A stretch of 64,000 nt of DNA. Source: Parietaria judaica. Lineage: Eukaryota; Streptophyta; Magnoliopsida; Rosales; Urticaceae. Position 1 is the first letter of the stretch; every line of letters begins with the position of its first letter. Shown here one piece after another: positions 45,189 to 57,548 of the stretch. The notes below the pieces were generated by a model, which had not been told where the DNA came from, did not search any database, and saw only the letters and a program-made list of their open reading frames with translations. The position numbers and the translations under genes were made by a program. The stretch spans positions 21,017,086 through 21,081,085 of the forward strand of contig OX940871.1 in the NCBI GenBank assembly GCA_954871525.1, read 5' to 3'.

Positions 45189-47332
45189 TGTAAAACCCAT
45201 ATATATATATTAATATATATATATATAAAAAAAAAGAAAAAGAAGAAAAAGAAAAAAAAGGGGTCGATACCCCATTTCCCCCTCTCTCCCTTCTTACTCT
45301 ATGCTCTCTCTCTCTCATTACTCTCTCTCTCATCAAATAATCAAAGCTTCACAACTCCGTCACCGGAGCTCCGATCAACGAAATCTTGGTACCGCCGGAA
45401 AGCTCTTGAGTAGGCGAACACGTTGGTAGGTGAATGACGACCTGAGGTGGTGGCGTTTGGCCGGAATAGTCGCCGTAAGGTTCGGTTTCATAACCCGAGA
45501 TCCATTTCATTCCGGTTAGATTTTGAGAAAACTAACACCGGAATCATGTTCGTGAAGCCTATTAGAGTCCGTTGGTGGTGCCACCTCGCCGTCGTCGTCG
45601 CCGGCCGCCGCCGTCGGCCGCCGCGTCATTTTCCGATCTCGGATTTTTTTGAGGGGTTTTGAAGCCCTCGTCGAGGAGATCGAAAGCCCTCGATCGGAAT
45701 CGTCATCGGACTCTCGGTAAGCCCGAATTTCCTTGACCTAGTTTCTGAATTTAGATGATCAAATTAGGTGTGTTCTGGGCATTGATTGATGAAATTGACT
45801 TCGCCATTGCGTTTAGAACAGTCGAATTAAGCTAGGAGAAGCATAAAATTGTCGAATTGATGCCCGTTTTGCTGCCTCGTTTTGCGTGCCCGACGGGAAT
45901 TCGGCCCGGGTTAAATGTCAGCGTATCGGGTTTTTAATTGACAATTTGAATTCCAATCTTAGTAATATTTGACTTATGGATGGTATCGGTGTTATAGTTG
46001 GCGCGGATAGTCGTCCCGTGGTCACCTCGAAAACCGTGCTACCTGAATCACCCGTTATGAATAGTACATCGGATCCCGAAGTCTCTGATCATCGAAGTCA
46101 AGGCCAAGACGAACCCGCATCTTCGACTAGCTATTCGATCGGTCAAAGTTTCCACAAATCGAGGTAGGGGCTATTACCTTTTCTCGCAATTTAAAATGAA
46201 CGTAGAAACCAATGTTCTAATAAAGATTGAACCGGATAGGTTTATATTGGATTTAATTAAATGATATGCTAACTAAAAAGAGAAAAGTTAATATTGCGGT
46301 TGATGTTGCTTGTTGGCGAAGATGGAAAACAGGTATGATTTGCATCGGTTTGATGCTTGATATTATATTTTATGTTTATGTTACGTCGGTATGACGTACG
46401 TTGATATGGTACCCGCTTCGGGGATGATTAACATGATATGGTACCCGCTTCGGGCGGATGATGTTTGTTGATATGGTACCCGCTTCGGGCGGATGAGCTG
46501 CTGACGAGCAGCTGGCTACTGCGCAGTAGGCCGGACCTGGATATGGATATGGATATGGATATGATTGGACCCAAAAGTCAACATTTCGACCCATGGCGAA
46601 CTGGCCGTCTTTGGTGGTGATTAGGATCCCGAGTCGAGCGCGAGTTATGGTTAGGGACTTCTAGTCCACCTGTGCTCGTGCCTTGAGGACTCGATGGGAT
46701 ATAGTGGAGAAAAGGCGCGAGCTGACTCTGCATGGACCACCGAAATGATTTGACTTTTGTGGGGTATATTTATTTTATTATTGGAATGATAAAATGATGA
46801 AATTATGATTAAATGGTTTATGATGTCATTTAATTTAATTAATTGAAATTTGACTAATAATGGTTCGGTAAAGAGAATTGGTAATAGATTCCCTACTGAG
46901 CGTGTGGTGCTCATCCCTTCCATATACATCTTTTTCTTTCCAGCTTCAGGTGGTGTTCAGTACTAGACTCCGGACGAGGAATAGTTTGATTCAGGAAGTC
47001 TACGTTTCGTTTTGCTTACCTAAACCTTTAATGTTCGTCGTGGTGAATTTCGTATTTTTAGTTGATCTTTAATTTCGAAAATGTAAAGGATTAAATTAAG
47101 GATATTTGTGATGGTGGTACTTTGTAATTGTCGTTTTATGGTGTTGTATAAACTGTGGTCGTTGACGTTGTATTGTCGTTTTAAGTCCCACGGGCAAAAG
47201 TTATGTGTTTGTTGACGTGGACGTTGAATATTCAACGATATCGTTTAAATGATGATGTGTCGTTGACCGGTCTAAGTTTGACAAGTCGTTGTTTTTGTCT
47301 TATCCTACTAACCCCCATTTAGGGGCGTTACA
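45189..47332 (+). repeat. 5' LTR of the Ty3/gypsy element (2144 bp)
   Basis: Begins TGTAAAACCC and ends GGGCGTTACA. It contains three copies of a GATATGGTACCCGCTTCGGG phrase around 46405-46490 and a GGATAT pentamer-like run near 46541. Open frames of 71 and 63 codons (45447-45662, 45976-46167) recur in the other LTR and are LTR sequence, not genes. Confidence 0.92.
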
Positions 47333-47335
47333 GTT

Positions 47336-47350
47336 TGGTATCAGAGCCTA
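47336..47350 (+). other. Primer-binding site
   Basis: TGGTATCAGAGCC directly after the LTR is complementary to the 3' end of initiator methionine tRNA, the usual primer for this group. Confidence 0.85.
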
Positions 47351-47839
47351 GGTTACGGCACCTAGGGTACAACACCATAATTTTTATTTTTATTTTGCGT
47401 TTTTGTCGTGTTTTATTTTGTATCACCATCCATAATCCTGACATTTAATCTTTTTACAGTTGATCAACATGGTTCGGAATTCCCAAAGTACCCTAAATCT
47501 GCGTCCCCCGTTAAATCTTGAAGAATCTGCATGGTATAATGTTCCATAATACGTGATATAATCTCTTAGTTCTGCAGTTGAAATAATGAAATCTTTTAAG
47601 GAGATCCTGTTCCAAAATCCTCTATAGTTTGATGAATTTCCTGATGTTGCTACAATTGAAATGCGATTGGCATTAATGAAGAAAAATTTGAGGTGCTTTA
47701 TAATTCTGATGTCGTAGTTAGCCCTGAAGCTAGAATGGTAAATTTTGGGTAATGATTTCATGCGCAATGGGTTTGCGAGAACTTTACGCCAAAGCGTTAC
47801 TCTAATTTCTCAAAATTGATTGTTTCAGCCAAAAACCTC

Positions 47840-48190
47840 GAGACATGTATTATTCCTTCATCAATGTGCGCTCATATAGGAAATTGCCAAAAGCTTTAAT
47901 GATCTACAAGTCTTGTGAGCTTGTCATTGAGGGAAGTAAATTCTCATTTGACGTAATCGTTCCCCGTATGATCGAGTTTGATGTAACATTGGAAATGAAT
48001 TTGTTAGAAAAGTATCGTGCTATAGTAGACTGCTACAAAATACATGGCACCCTCGGAGGAAAAGAAAATGAGCATGTTAATATGGCCTCATAATTTTATC
48101 TTGAAGTCTCTCCTTGGAGGAAAGATGAATTTTGAAGGGTCGGAAGTTAATTGTACCATGGAAGGTGTGAGGCAAAGTGCAATCGACCCG
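47840..48190 (+). pseudogene. Retroviral-type aspartic protease remnant
   Basis: The frame at 47845-48093 includes FDVIVPRMIEFDVTLEMNLL, resembling the flap and FDVILGMDWL region of gypsy proteases in degraded form. The catalytic Asp-Ser/Thr-Gly part upstream is not intact. Confidence 0.5.
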
Positions 48191-48212
48191 CATATCCCAA
48201 TAGTACAAGATC

Positions 48213-49133
48213 TTGAAGATGTGTTTCCGCAGAGATTTTAGGATTTTCTCCAGATTGTCGATTGGGTTTGACATTGACCTAGTTCCTGGGAGTTTTCCGA
48301 TTTCTATGGATCATTTCCGTATGGCTCCAGCAGAATTGGCAGAATTGAAGAAGCAATTAGACGACTTGTTGAGTAAAAGGTTTATCTGGCAGAGTACATC
48401 ACCGTGGGGAGCACCGGTGTTATTCGCTAAGAAAACTAATGATAGTTTACGCCCTTGTGTGGACTACAGACAGCTCAACATGATAATGATTAAAAAAAAA
48501 AAACCTTTGTCACGAATTGATGACCTATTCGATCAATTGGGAGGACGCAAGTTTTTCTCAAGGATATAGTTGCGGTCAGGTTACCACCCGTTGAGGATTC
48601 GAAATGCAGATATTCCGAAGACATCGTTCCGTACACGATATGGTCACTTTAAGTTCACGGTTATGCCTTTTGGTTTAACGAACGCTCCAACGGCGTTTAT
48701 GGACTTAATGAATAGAGTTTTCCGACCATACTTGGATCGATTCGTTGTTGTCTTCATTGACGACATACTTATCTATTCAAGAACTTTGGAGGAACACGCA
48801 GAACATTTGCGGATCGTTTTGCAGACTTTGCGGGACCATCGTTTATATGCGAAGAAAGAAAAATGCGAATTCTGGATGACCGAAGTGAAGTTCTTAGGCC
48901 ATATGATCTCGCAAGAAGGTATTGCCGTAGACCCGTCAAAGATTGAAGCTATCTTGAACTGGAGGCAACCAAGAAATGTGGCGGAAGTTCGAAGCTTCCT
49001 AGGGCTTGCGGGCTATTTCAGGAAGTTTGTGGAGAATTTTCAAAGATTGATGCGCCCCCAAGAAAGCTCACCAGAAAAGATGTTCAGTTCAGATGGGATG
49101 ATAGATGTGAAGAGTCTTTTTTTTCAAAATTGA
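48213..49133 (+). pseudogene. Reverse transcriptase, broken
   Basis: Contains [43 protein letters not shown] and the catalytic box [12 protein letters not shown] stop codon (TAG, about 48567-48569) interrupts the frame just before LRSGYHPL, where the family has an Asp. The downstream frame ends early at 49133 with loss of phase. Confidence 0.9.
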
Positions 49134-49140
49134 AACGACG

Positions 49141-49766
49141 ATTGACGAGTGCTCCTGTCCTTGTTGTTCCCAATGTAGGTGAAGTGTTTACAGTTTTTAC
49201 GGATGCATCTTGAAGTGGACTAGGCTGTGTGCTCATGCAAAAAGGGAGAGTGATGGCATATGGTTCTAGGCAGTTAAAGCCGCACAGACTAAATTATCCT
49301 ACCCATGACCTGGGAGCTAGCAGCAGTGATATTTGCACTCAAAATCTGGCGTTGTCATCTTTATGGCTCAAGATTTGAGATATTCACCGATCATCAAAGT
49401 CTCAAGTATTTGTTCACGCAGAGAGACTTGAATCTACGACAACGAAGATGGGTGGAGTATATGAAAGATTATGGTTTTAGTCTACGATATCGCCCAAGAA
49501 AAGTAAAGGTGGTCGCCGATGCATTAAGTCTGAAGAATCATGGTTTGGTTGCTTCTTTGACCTTGGAATTATGGAAAATATCGGTTATCATTGGCGATTA
49601 CAATTTAGAATTCCATAACGATGGGTATAAAGCATGTGCGTATAACGTCATAGACGTTCCATCAATGGTACTCCAAGTTAGAAAAAGCCAGTGGAGCGAT
49701 GAAACATTGCAAGATTTATGGAATCGATTACAAGCTGGAGAACAACTTGAAGGATGGAATTTGTGA
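49141..49766 (+). pseudogene. RNase H domain, broken
   Basis: FTVFTDAS is followed at once by a stop, then [14 protein letters not shown]. The frame changes near 49310, after which [19 protein letters not shown] and [13 protein letters not shown] appear. A frameshift and a stop make it non-functional. Confidence 0.85.
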
Positions 49767-51110
49767 GTCGATGGATTTTTATTATTGTACAAAGGATGGC
49801 TTGCGGTAGCTGATGATGCTACATTACGAAATGTCATCTTACAAGAAGCTCATCGTTCCAAGTTTGCTATTCACCCAGGAAGTACGTAAATGTACCAAGA
49901 TTTGAAGAGGCAATATTATTGCTACGGAATGAAATCTGATGTGGCGATGTTCGTGAAGAGATGTCCAGTTTGCTAAATGGTCAAAGCAGAGCATCAGAAA
50001 CCCGGCGGGGAGCTTAGACCACTTGAAATACCTGAGTGGAAATGGGACTGCATCACAATGGACTTCGTTTCGGGACTTCCTCGGTCTCGGGGCGGACACG
50101 ATGCGGTGTGGGTGATCGTTGATAGATTGACAAAATCAGCTCACTTTATCCCTATTCGGACAGATTACAAAGTTTCGAAACTTTGTAAACTATATGTGGA
50201 AAAGATAGTAAAGCTTCATGGGGTCCCTGTTTCAATAGTTTCGGACCGAGACGCTCGTTTCACCTCCAAGTTTTGGAGAGGATTACAGAAAGAGATGGGA
50301 ACTGAATTGAGTTTGAGCACAGCTTTTCATCCTCAGACTGATGGACAATCAGAGCGAGTGATTCAGATCTTAGAAGACATGCTTCGGGCGTGCGCCTTGG
50401 ATTTTGGAGGAAAGTGGAAGGAGCAACTACCATTCGTGGAGTTCGCTTACAACAATAGCTTTCAGGCTAGTATCGGTATGACACCGTATGAGGCCTTGTA
50501 TGGTCGACCTTGTCGTTCACCTCTTTGTTGGACCGAGTATGAAGATCGTATTACTTTCGGTCCTTCCTACCTCAAAGATACAACAGAAACGATTAGGCTT
50601 ATTTGGGAAAAACTCAAGACTGCTCAACGTCGCCAGAAGAGTTATGCGGATCGAAGACGTAGGCCACTGGAATTCATTGTTGGCGACAATGTGTTCTTGA
50701 AGGTGACGCCCATGCGTGGAGTTTCTCGTTTCGGCATAAAAGGAAAGTTAGCTCCGCGATATACCGGTCCGTTCGAGATAGTTGAAAGAGTCGGGCCACT
50801 TGCCTACATGCTTGATTTACCTCCGCAATTATCTCATGTCCACAATGTGTTTCATGTGTCGATGTTGAGAAAATATGAACCCGACCCTCAACAAATCATT
50901 GAGTGGACAGAGATACCTATTCAAGAGAATGCGACGTACGCGGAGCACCCACTTCATATTATCGACCGTGAAGTCAAAGTCCTCCGTCGACGAGAAATTC
51001 CTCTAGTTAAAGTGGTATGGAAAAACCACGACCCTAGAGAGGCAACCTGGGAGTTAGAGTCGGAGATGATGGAGAAGTACCCTTTTTTGTTCGGGGGTAA
51101 TTTCGTTTAA
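49767..51110 (+). pseudogene. Integrase with C-terminal chromodomain, mostly open
   Basis: The zinc-binding N-terminus (about 49790-49975) is interrupted by stops. From 49977 a 377-codon frame is intact. It contains the core (MDFVSGLPRS, VSDRDARFTSKFW, FHPQTDGQSERVIQ) with the D-D-E residues visible, the GPY/F region (APRYTGPFEIVERVG) and a chromodomain (RREIPLVKVVWKNHDPREAT) ending at 51110. Confidence 0.88.
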
Positions 51111-51119
51111 ATTTCGAGG

Positions 51120-51145
51120 ACGAAATTCTTAAAGGGGTGGAGTAT
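51120..51145 (+). other. Polypurine tract
   Basis: AAAGGGGTGGAG lies immediately before the 3' LTR start and primes plus-strand synthesis in this group. Confidence 0.8.
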
Positions 51146-52453
51146 TGTAAAACCCATATATATATATTAATATATATATATAAAAAAAAAAAGAAAAAGA
51201 AGAAAAAGAAAAAAAAGGGGTCGATACCCCATTTCCCCCTCTCTCCCTTCTTACTCTATGCTCTCTCTCTCTCATTACTCTCTCTCTCATCAAATAATCA
51301 AAGCTTCACAACTCCGTCACCGGAGCTCCGATCAACGAAATCTTGGTACCGCCGGAAAGCTCTTGAGTAGGCGAACACGTTGGTAGGTGAATGACGACCT
51401 GAGGTGGTGGCGTTTGGCCGGAATAGTCGCCGTAAGGTTTGGTTTCATAACCCGAGATCCATTTCATTCCGGTTAGATTTTGAGAAAACTAACACCGGAA
51501 TCATGTTCGTGAAGCCTATTAGAGTCCGTTGGTGGTGCCACCTCGCCGTCGTCGTCGCCGGCCGCCGCCGTCGGCCGCCGCGTCATTTTCCGATCTCGGA
51601 TTTTTTTGAGGGGTTTTGAAGCCCTCGTCGAGGAGATCGAAAGCCCTCGATCGGAATCGTCATCGGACTCTCGGTAAGCCCGAATTTCCTTGACCTAGTT
51701 TCTGAATTTAGATGATCAAATTAGGTGTGTTCTGGGCCTTGATTGATGAAATTGACTTCGCCATTGCGTTTAGAACAGTCGAATTAAGCTAGGAGAAGCA
51801 TAAAATTGTCGAATTGATGCCCGTTTTGCTGCCTCGTTTTGCGTGCCCGACGGGAATTCGGCCCGGGTTAAATGTCAGCGTATCGGGTTTTTAATTGACA
51901 ATTTGAATTCCAATCTTAGTAATATTTGACTTATGGATGGTATCGGTGTTATAGTTGGCGCGGATAGTCGTCCCGTGGTCACCTCGAAAACCGTGCTACC
52001 TGAATCACCCGTTATGAATAGTACATCGGATCCCGAAGTCTCTGATCATCGAAGTCAAGGCCAAGACGAACCCGCATCTTCGACTAGCTATTCGATCGGT
52101 CAAAGTTTCCACAAATCGAGGTAGGGTCTATTACCTTTTCTCGCAATTTAAAATGAACGTAGAAACCAATGTTCTAATAAAGATTGAACCGGATAGGTTT
52201 ATATTGGATTTAATTAAATGATATGCTAACTAAAAAGAGAAAAGTTAATATTGCGGTTGATGTTGCTTGTTGGCGAAGATGGAAAACAGGTATGATTTGC
52301 ATCGGTTTGATGCTTGATATTATATTTTATGTTTATGTTACGTCGGTATGACGTACGTTGATATGGTACCCGCTTCGGGGATGATTAACATGATATGGTA
52401 CCCGCTTCGGGCGGATGATGTGTGTTGATATGGTACCCGATTCGGGCGGATGA
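51146..52453 (+). repeat. 3' LTR, truncated after about 1.3 kb
   Basis: It matches the 5' LTR almost perfectly from TGTAAAACCC. Differences noticed by eye include C to T near 51441, A to C near 51739, G to T near 52127, T to G near 52422 and C to A near 52440, plus A-tract length. After the third GGTACCCG repeat the match ends. About 850 bp of LTR 3' end is missing; the exact breakpoint is blurred by repeat-like sequence up to about 52480. Confidence 0.88.
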
Positions 52454-53265
52454 TGATTAACATAATAGATTTGATATGGAAGTCAATGATTTTCGTTGGA
52501 GTTATTTCCTTGATCTACCAGGTCATGCTCTATCAATTCTGATTGGAACTGGATCTCTTTGAATCGATATAAATGAAGGTACACGTTGGAACCTTTAAAG
52601 TCGGGAAAAAGGACATGCCGCATAAATTTCACGGGCATGCCGCATCTAGCGCAGAGTCCGATCCGCCATACACTACAAGATTTGTGAGTGAAGCATCTAG
52701 CCAAAGAAAGTCAACAAACGGTGATGGCCCGGTCCAATATCCAACTTTGGACCGCTATCCATTTTTTGACATCAACAATAAGTATCATTAGTTTACAAGC
52801 ATATATTCTCATTAGTATAAGTATAATACTCGTATTTGTGGTAGAAGTTAACAAAACCTCAAAATCAAAAGGTTGTCCATAAGAAAAAAATCACGAAATT
52901 CACTCACCCAAAATTAATAATTGTCGTCTCACTGTGGCAGTGGCATGGAGCAACTATCGAGTCGTGATGAAAAGCGAAAAAGAGAAGGATTTCGATCGAC
53001 ATGGAGATAAACTTGGACAAGGAATTTTGATGTGCTTTAGTTTGTTGTGTATAAAGTTTGTAGTCGACATTTTTAGTACATGTTTCATTACATAAAGAAA
53101 GATCAAGCGGCAAGTGGATTATAATAAAAACGATTTACAAGCGACAAGTAGTTGTACCTCTCATATTGAGAGCGAGTTTCGATAATTCTCAATTCTACAC
53201 TTTCTTTTCACAGTGTTAATTCTATTTTTGGATTTAATTTAAATTCGAACAAAAATATCTTTGGG
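52454..53265. other. Intergenic sequence, no gene seen
   Basis: The region right of the truncated LTR has small open frames (52573-52791, 52483-52704 minus) with no recognisable product. Confidence 0.4.
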
Positions 53266-53269
53266 ACTA

Positions 53270-53400
53270 ATCTCAAGTACACTTACCTAACTCGGTGAAA
53301 AAACTGACCATCTACTCGATCGGACGATAAACAACTTCAATTGTGGAGCCATTAAAGATAAGATTAGTGAGGTCTATGTATCACGTGTGTGGGTGGGATA
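53270..53400 (+). repeat. Upstream homology block, copy 3 of 3
   Basis: CACTTACCTAACTCGGTGAAA, ATTGTGGAGCCATTAAAGAT and AAGATTAGTGAGGTCTATGT align with copy 2. It lies about 210-340 bases upstream of peptide gene B, so it may be the ancestral promoter of the family. Confidence 0.6.
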
Positions 53401-53506
53401 TAAATTAAATTCAGCATCTTACTCAAGTATGAAACACTCACTAAATGAATATAATAATTCTCTCTTTGTCACAGAGCACTATAATTTTAATTGGTACTTA
53501 CACGTA

Positions 53507-53552
<46 letters not shown>

Positions 53553-53609
53553 GGGTGGGGGGATTGTCTCTTAGGTCTTATATTATGTGAGAGAGAGAAA
53601 TAGGGAGAG

Positions 53610-55076
53610 ATGAGGCTAATTCGATTACTTCCATGTCTCATGATTCTCGTCTGCCTTGGTTTCTTGTTCCATCCATCTTATGCCCAAAAGCGGTAAGGAT
53701 CAATAATTTACGATCATATTTCTTTCTCTCATTAGTATTAAAACCCACATACATACATTAAACATATATAATATTGCTACTATACTACTATTGTTATATC
53801 ACGATGATCAGTGCATGAGTTTCTTATCCAAAATAGTGTAAAAGTTTCGGCCTGGCTCCGCCAGATTTGTGTTAAATATCCTACTAAAAAATTGTGAATT
53901 GGAGCTTTATATATATGGCTTTCAAAATCAGGCCATCTTGGTACCAAACAAGTTTGACCTAGTGGTAACTCAACTACACTTCTATTCAAGAGGTCATGGG
54001 TTCAAACCCCTTATGGTACTCAAATGAGTATGCTCACGCTAAATATATCTAGTAATGCGAGAGTGCATTGTAACCTTGACCGATAGCGCAACCTCATACA
54101 AAAAAAAAAAAAAAAAAATCAGGCCATCTTGGCTCTTAGTGTTGCACGATTTTAATAATTGTTAATTAATTGATTATATTTTAAATTTTAAGGGTTTTAT
54201 TTAGTCTTCAATCATGCATCATTTAAATTTAGACTATGTTTTTTTTTACTTAATGTGTAATTCTTTTTAGACGATGTTTATTTATTCTTTATGTGTAATT
54301 TTTTAACAATTAATATAATAGTTAATACTTTAATTATATATATATACATTTAAAATTATACCGGTTTGGAATCTGGCCCGATCAAAAACCTAACTTTTAC
54401 GAAATTGGATAGAATTTGAAAGACTCAAAAATTTAGAGGGGTTAAAGGAAGACCAAAATATACTCGTAATGGTCCAGGTTCACCTCTTATATCCAAATAC
54501 ACTAGATCCTCAATAAATTATAAACTGAATTAACTAATATTTTTCGAGTACTGAGTAGGGACCAACTAGCTAAATTAATAATTCTCTAAATCTATATGAA
54601 AATAAAAGTATATAGGTCCCAACTTATGTATAAATTAATAATTCAATAAAAAATAATAATATTGCATAAGTAATAAATAAATTACTAATTTTTAAAATAT
54701 GATTAAAAATTATTTGTTTTTTCTTGACGGTGATGTCTCATTCAACTTCATATTTAAGCGTCCACAAAATATTAAGAAGGTCTGGTTATGTGTTTTTGGT
54801 GATGTACCAAAATTTATTCGAAATGATTGTTGTTACAATTACATCATTCTAGAAAATGGGCTCACATTCAGCAAACGGTGTTGTATGACTAGAGATACTA
54901 TAATCATATATTAGTATTCTTAATATGTTATATAGGGATTTTTTGGCTTGATTATACAATTATAATTACATTGTAAATTAATAAATTATTAATTTATATA
55001 TTAATTAATAATTAGATAATATAATAAATTTTTTGGAGGCCCCAACATTATTATGGTAATATAATTAATAATTAGA

Positions 55077-55120
<44 letters not shown>

Positions 55121-55146
55121 TCTATTAGAATGGTTTAATTTAATCC

Positions 55147-55185
<39 letters not shown>

Positions 55186-55308
55186 CTTAAACATCAATAA
55201 ATTAGCATTTCATGTGTTTGCAGAACTCAAATTCATCGCGGTTTCGAATCTCATTGGAGACGACCACTTCCACCAGCGCCCAAGATAGGCAGAGGCTCGC
55301 ATCCCTGA
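53610..55308 (+). CDS. Putative secreted signalling peptide B (55 residues)
   Basis: Two exons: 53610-53692 and 55224-55308, phase-2 intron GTAAGG...CAG at the same position as in gene A. Residues 1-25 are a signal peptide ending FHPSYA, with cleavage likely before Gln26. The linker is Arg/His-rich (IHRGFESHWRR). The C-terminus is LPPAPKIGRGSHP followed by a stop. Near the motif the DNA is almost identical to gene A: CCCAAGATAGGCAGAGGCTC in both. Signal and motif are far more conserved than the linker, which suggests selection on a processed C-terminal peptide. The intron (1.5 kb) has grown by a SINE and TA microsatellites. An AG-rich tract precedes the ATG. Confidence 0.7.
53942..54114 (+). 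mobile_element. tRNA-derived SINE in the intron of peptide gene B
   Basis: A pol III A-box-like GACCTAGTGGTAACTC and B-box-like GGGTTCAAACCCC are separated by about 36 bases, and the element ends in a long A tract. Perfect 18-bp direct repeats AAAATCAGGCCATCTTGG (53924-53941 and 54115-54132) flank it, indicating a recent L1-type insertion. Confidence 0.88.
55079..55182. repeat. TA microsatellites
   Basis: Two TA runs (about 55079-55117 and 55150-55181) in the peptide B intron, near its acceptor. A similar run lies at 53513-53541, upstream of the gene. Confidence 0.85.
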
Positions 55309-57545
55309 TTGATATGTAACATACCAGATTCTGTTAGTATATTTATATCTCTATATATATTGATCATGGTGTTATGTATGATTATATAGTACTTATAATA
55401 ATGTATTAAAGATAAATGGTGTTATCTTATGGAATATACGATATAGGCGTAAATAATGAGTATGAAAAAGATTTATAACATATAATAATTTTATGTAATT
55501 CAATCTCGTTAGGATATATACTTGGTTTCACTATGAAACCTGATAAATTTTATATCACGAGATGCAATGAGTTTTTGTGATTGATTTTCTCTCCCGAAAC
55601 CCTCCAAAAGAACTATGGAGTGTAAAAGGTCTAGTAAGAAATAATGTTTGTCAATATAGGAAAATTTATTTTTAAAAAAAATTATTTTCTTTTAAAAAAA
55701 TTCGATGTATTTTCTCATTCTCTCTTAATATGATATATATATATAAATATAATTGCAAGTTTTAAATACCAATACCGATTAGAAACTGTCTGTAACCTCT
55801 ATTTTATTGTCGATAATTAACTTATCAATTTGTTTCACTTTGTTATCTGGAGCTATCACTCGGTATAAAATTTCCTCTTACTCAACTTGAACTTGTATCA
55901 AATTGCCCATTTTCTGTTATACATTCACTACTCTGTAAAATTTAAAGAAAATTGGTCTTTTCCTTGTCATAAAAAATTATCTATATGTTAATTAAATACT
56001 TTAATAATTTTGCTAATATCAATTTCCTCTTTCTTGATATTTTCTCATGGGTTTCAACAAAATGATTATATACTTGTTGCCTGTAACATATGCTACTATG
56101 TAGAATGCATATTCACATCTAAACAAATTGCAGACAAATGTTTTCCACAACTTTCAGCCTCTATTTATATTTCGGATATCTAGACTTGGTAATTTTATTT
56201 TTTAAAACCCGGATTTTGATATGGATTCTGGATATCTAGAAAAATCTGAGTAGGAATCGCTCTGATTTAGTTACATGCATAAGATGATTATCTAATTAAC
56301 AATGACAATTAGAATTATCAAATAAAAAAATTTGAGTAAGCAAAATAATTGTTAAGTAGATTACATCTTGTTTTTCATTATAATTAGTTTACAAAATTCA
56401 CTTGACTTGTAGTACTAATCACGATTAAAATACCAACTACATATCTCATATCTAGCGATACATCTTGGTATAAGATAACCTCTATAAATTAATAACGTCA
56501 AATCATACATAGAAGTTTTTTTCAAATATTGTTGAGGTTATTAATTATATTTCTCCCAAAACTCGTTATCACATTTTTTTTAAGAATGTACATGTGATTT
56601 CATTTCGAGCTTTTCCACAAGTTTGTCTTATCTCGGATATTTCCGCACTTTAACTTGAGAACATATTATGATTAGGAAATTGATTCATGCGTGATTCATA
56701 TTTTGACATATTCAATCATATAATAGCTATGAAACTACATAATCTTTTAATGTATTTTTAACAAAAAGTTAAAATCGGTATATAAATGTTGTTTTTAACT
56801 TGAACGTTATATTACGTTTTTAGTGCCAAATATATTTATTTTAGTATCCGATTAAAACCTAATAACATGACATTAAGAATATAGAAGTGAACATGATGAC
56901 ATCGAGAACTTTTATCGCAGAAAAATAGGACTTCTCACACTATTATATGACATAATTAAGAATATATAGAAGTGAACATGATGACATTGAGAACTTTTAT
57001 CGCAGAAAAATAGGATTTCTCACACTATTATATGAAAATATAAGAATTCACCTTGAAAGAAAAAAAAAAGATTAAAAACTTTTGTTGTCATTATGTCAAA
57101 TAATGGATACTTTTGCCGCTATTAAGCATAATTTCTAATATCAATAAATATTTTTTTACAAAACGTTAAGAACAACATTTATATACCTGTCCATAAGTAT
57201 AATTTCCTTCCTAAATAATCAGTTTGCGTATTGTTGTGATAAGTATAAATTGATAAGGATGTGAATCCAATGAATTAAAAAAAATCAATATTTATTCAGA
57301 TAGCTTTTTGTACTGTTATTGCTTTAAGAAGATCTATACATTCTTTATGTTTGGAATTTTTTCCTACAAGTTTAAATTTTTGTTCCCTTAAACAAACGGT
57401 ATCTGAAAGAAGAAGCTACACAAAATAAATAGATAATGCTAAAGCTAAATCATATAATCGTTTTACGTAATTAACGGGACCGAGCTTTACATTCTCCAAA
57501 AGAATTTGAAGGAATTTAAGTCGCACAGCGGATAAAAATTACTGT
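55309..57545. other. AT-rich intergenic sequence, no gene seen
   Basis: No gene is supported over 2.2 kb. A direct near-duplicate of about 75 bases occurs (GAACATGATGACATCGAGAA at about 56889 and GAACATGATGACATTGAGAA at about 56973). Confidence 0.45.
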
Positions 57546-57548
57546 AAG

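Larger units (their letters stand above)
45189..52453 (+). mobile_element. Ty3/gypsy chromodomain (Tekay/Del-type) retrotransposon, defective
   Basis: 5' LTR (45189-47332), PBS, degenerate internal region, PPT and 3' LTR (51146 to about 52453, truncated) are all readable. The internal region is only 3.8 kb and lacks a recognisable gag. Pol order is protease remnant, RT, RNase H, integrase, chromodomain, which defines Ty3/gypsy; the chromodomain and the TTTCGAGGACGAAATTC phrase before the PPT fit the Tekay/Del lineage. Several in-frame stops and frameshifts break pol. No TSD can be read because the 3' end is deleted. Confidence 0.92.

Noticed and set aside
45447..46167. Two ORFs of 71 and 63 codons, repeated at 51404-52124
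   Set aside because: They are the same positions in the two LTRs of one retrotransposon.
46405..46500. Three regularly spaced GGTACCCGCTTCGGG repeats, considered as a CRISPR-like array
   Set aside because: Short tandem duplications within a plant LTR; spacers are near-identical and the host is a eukaryote.
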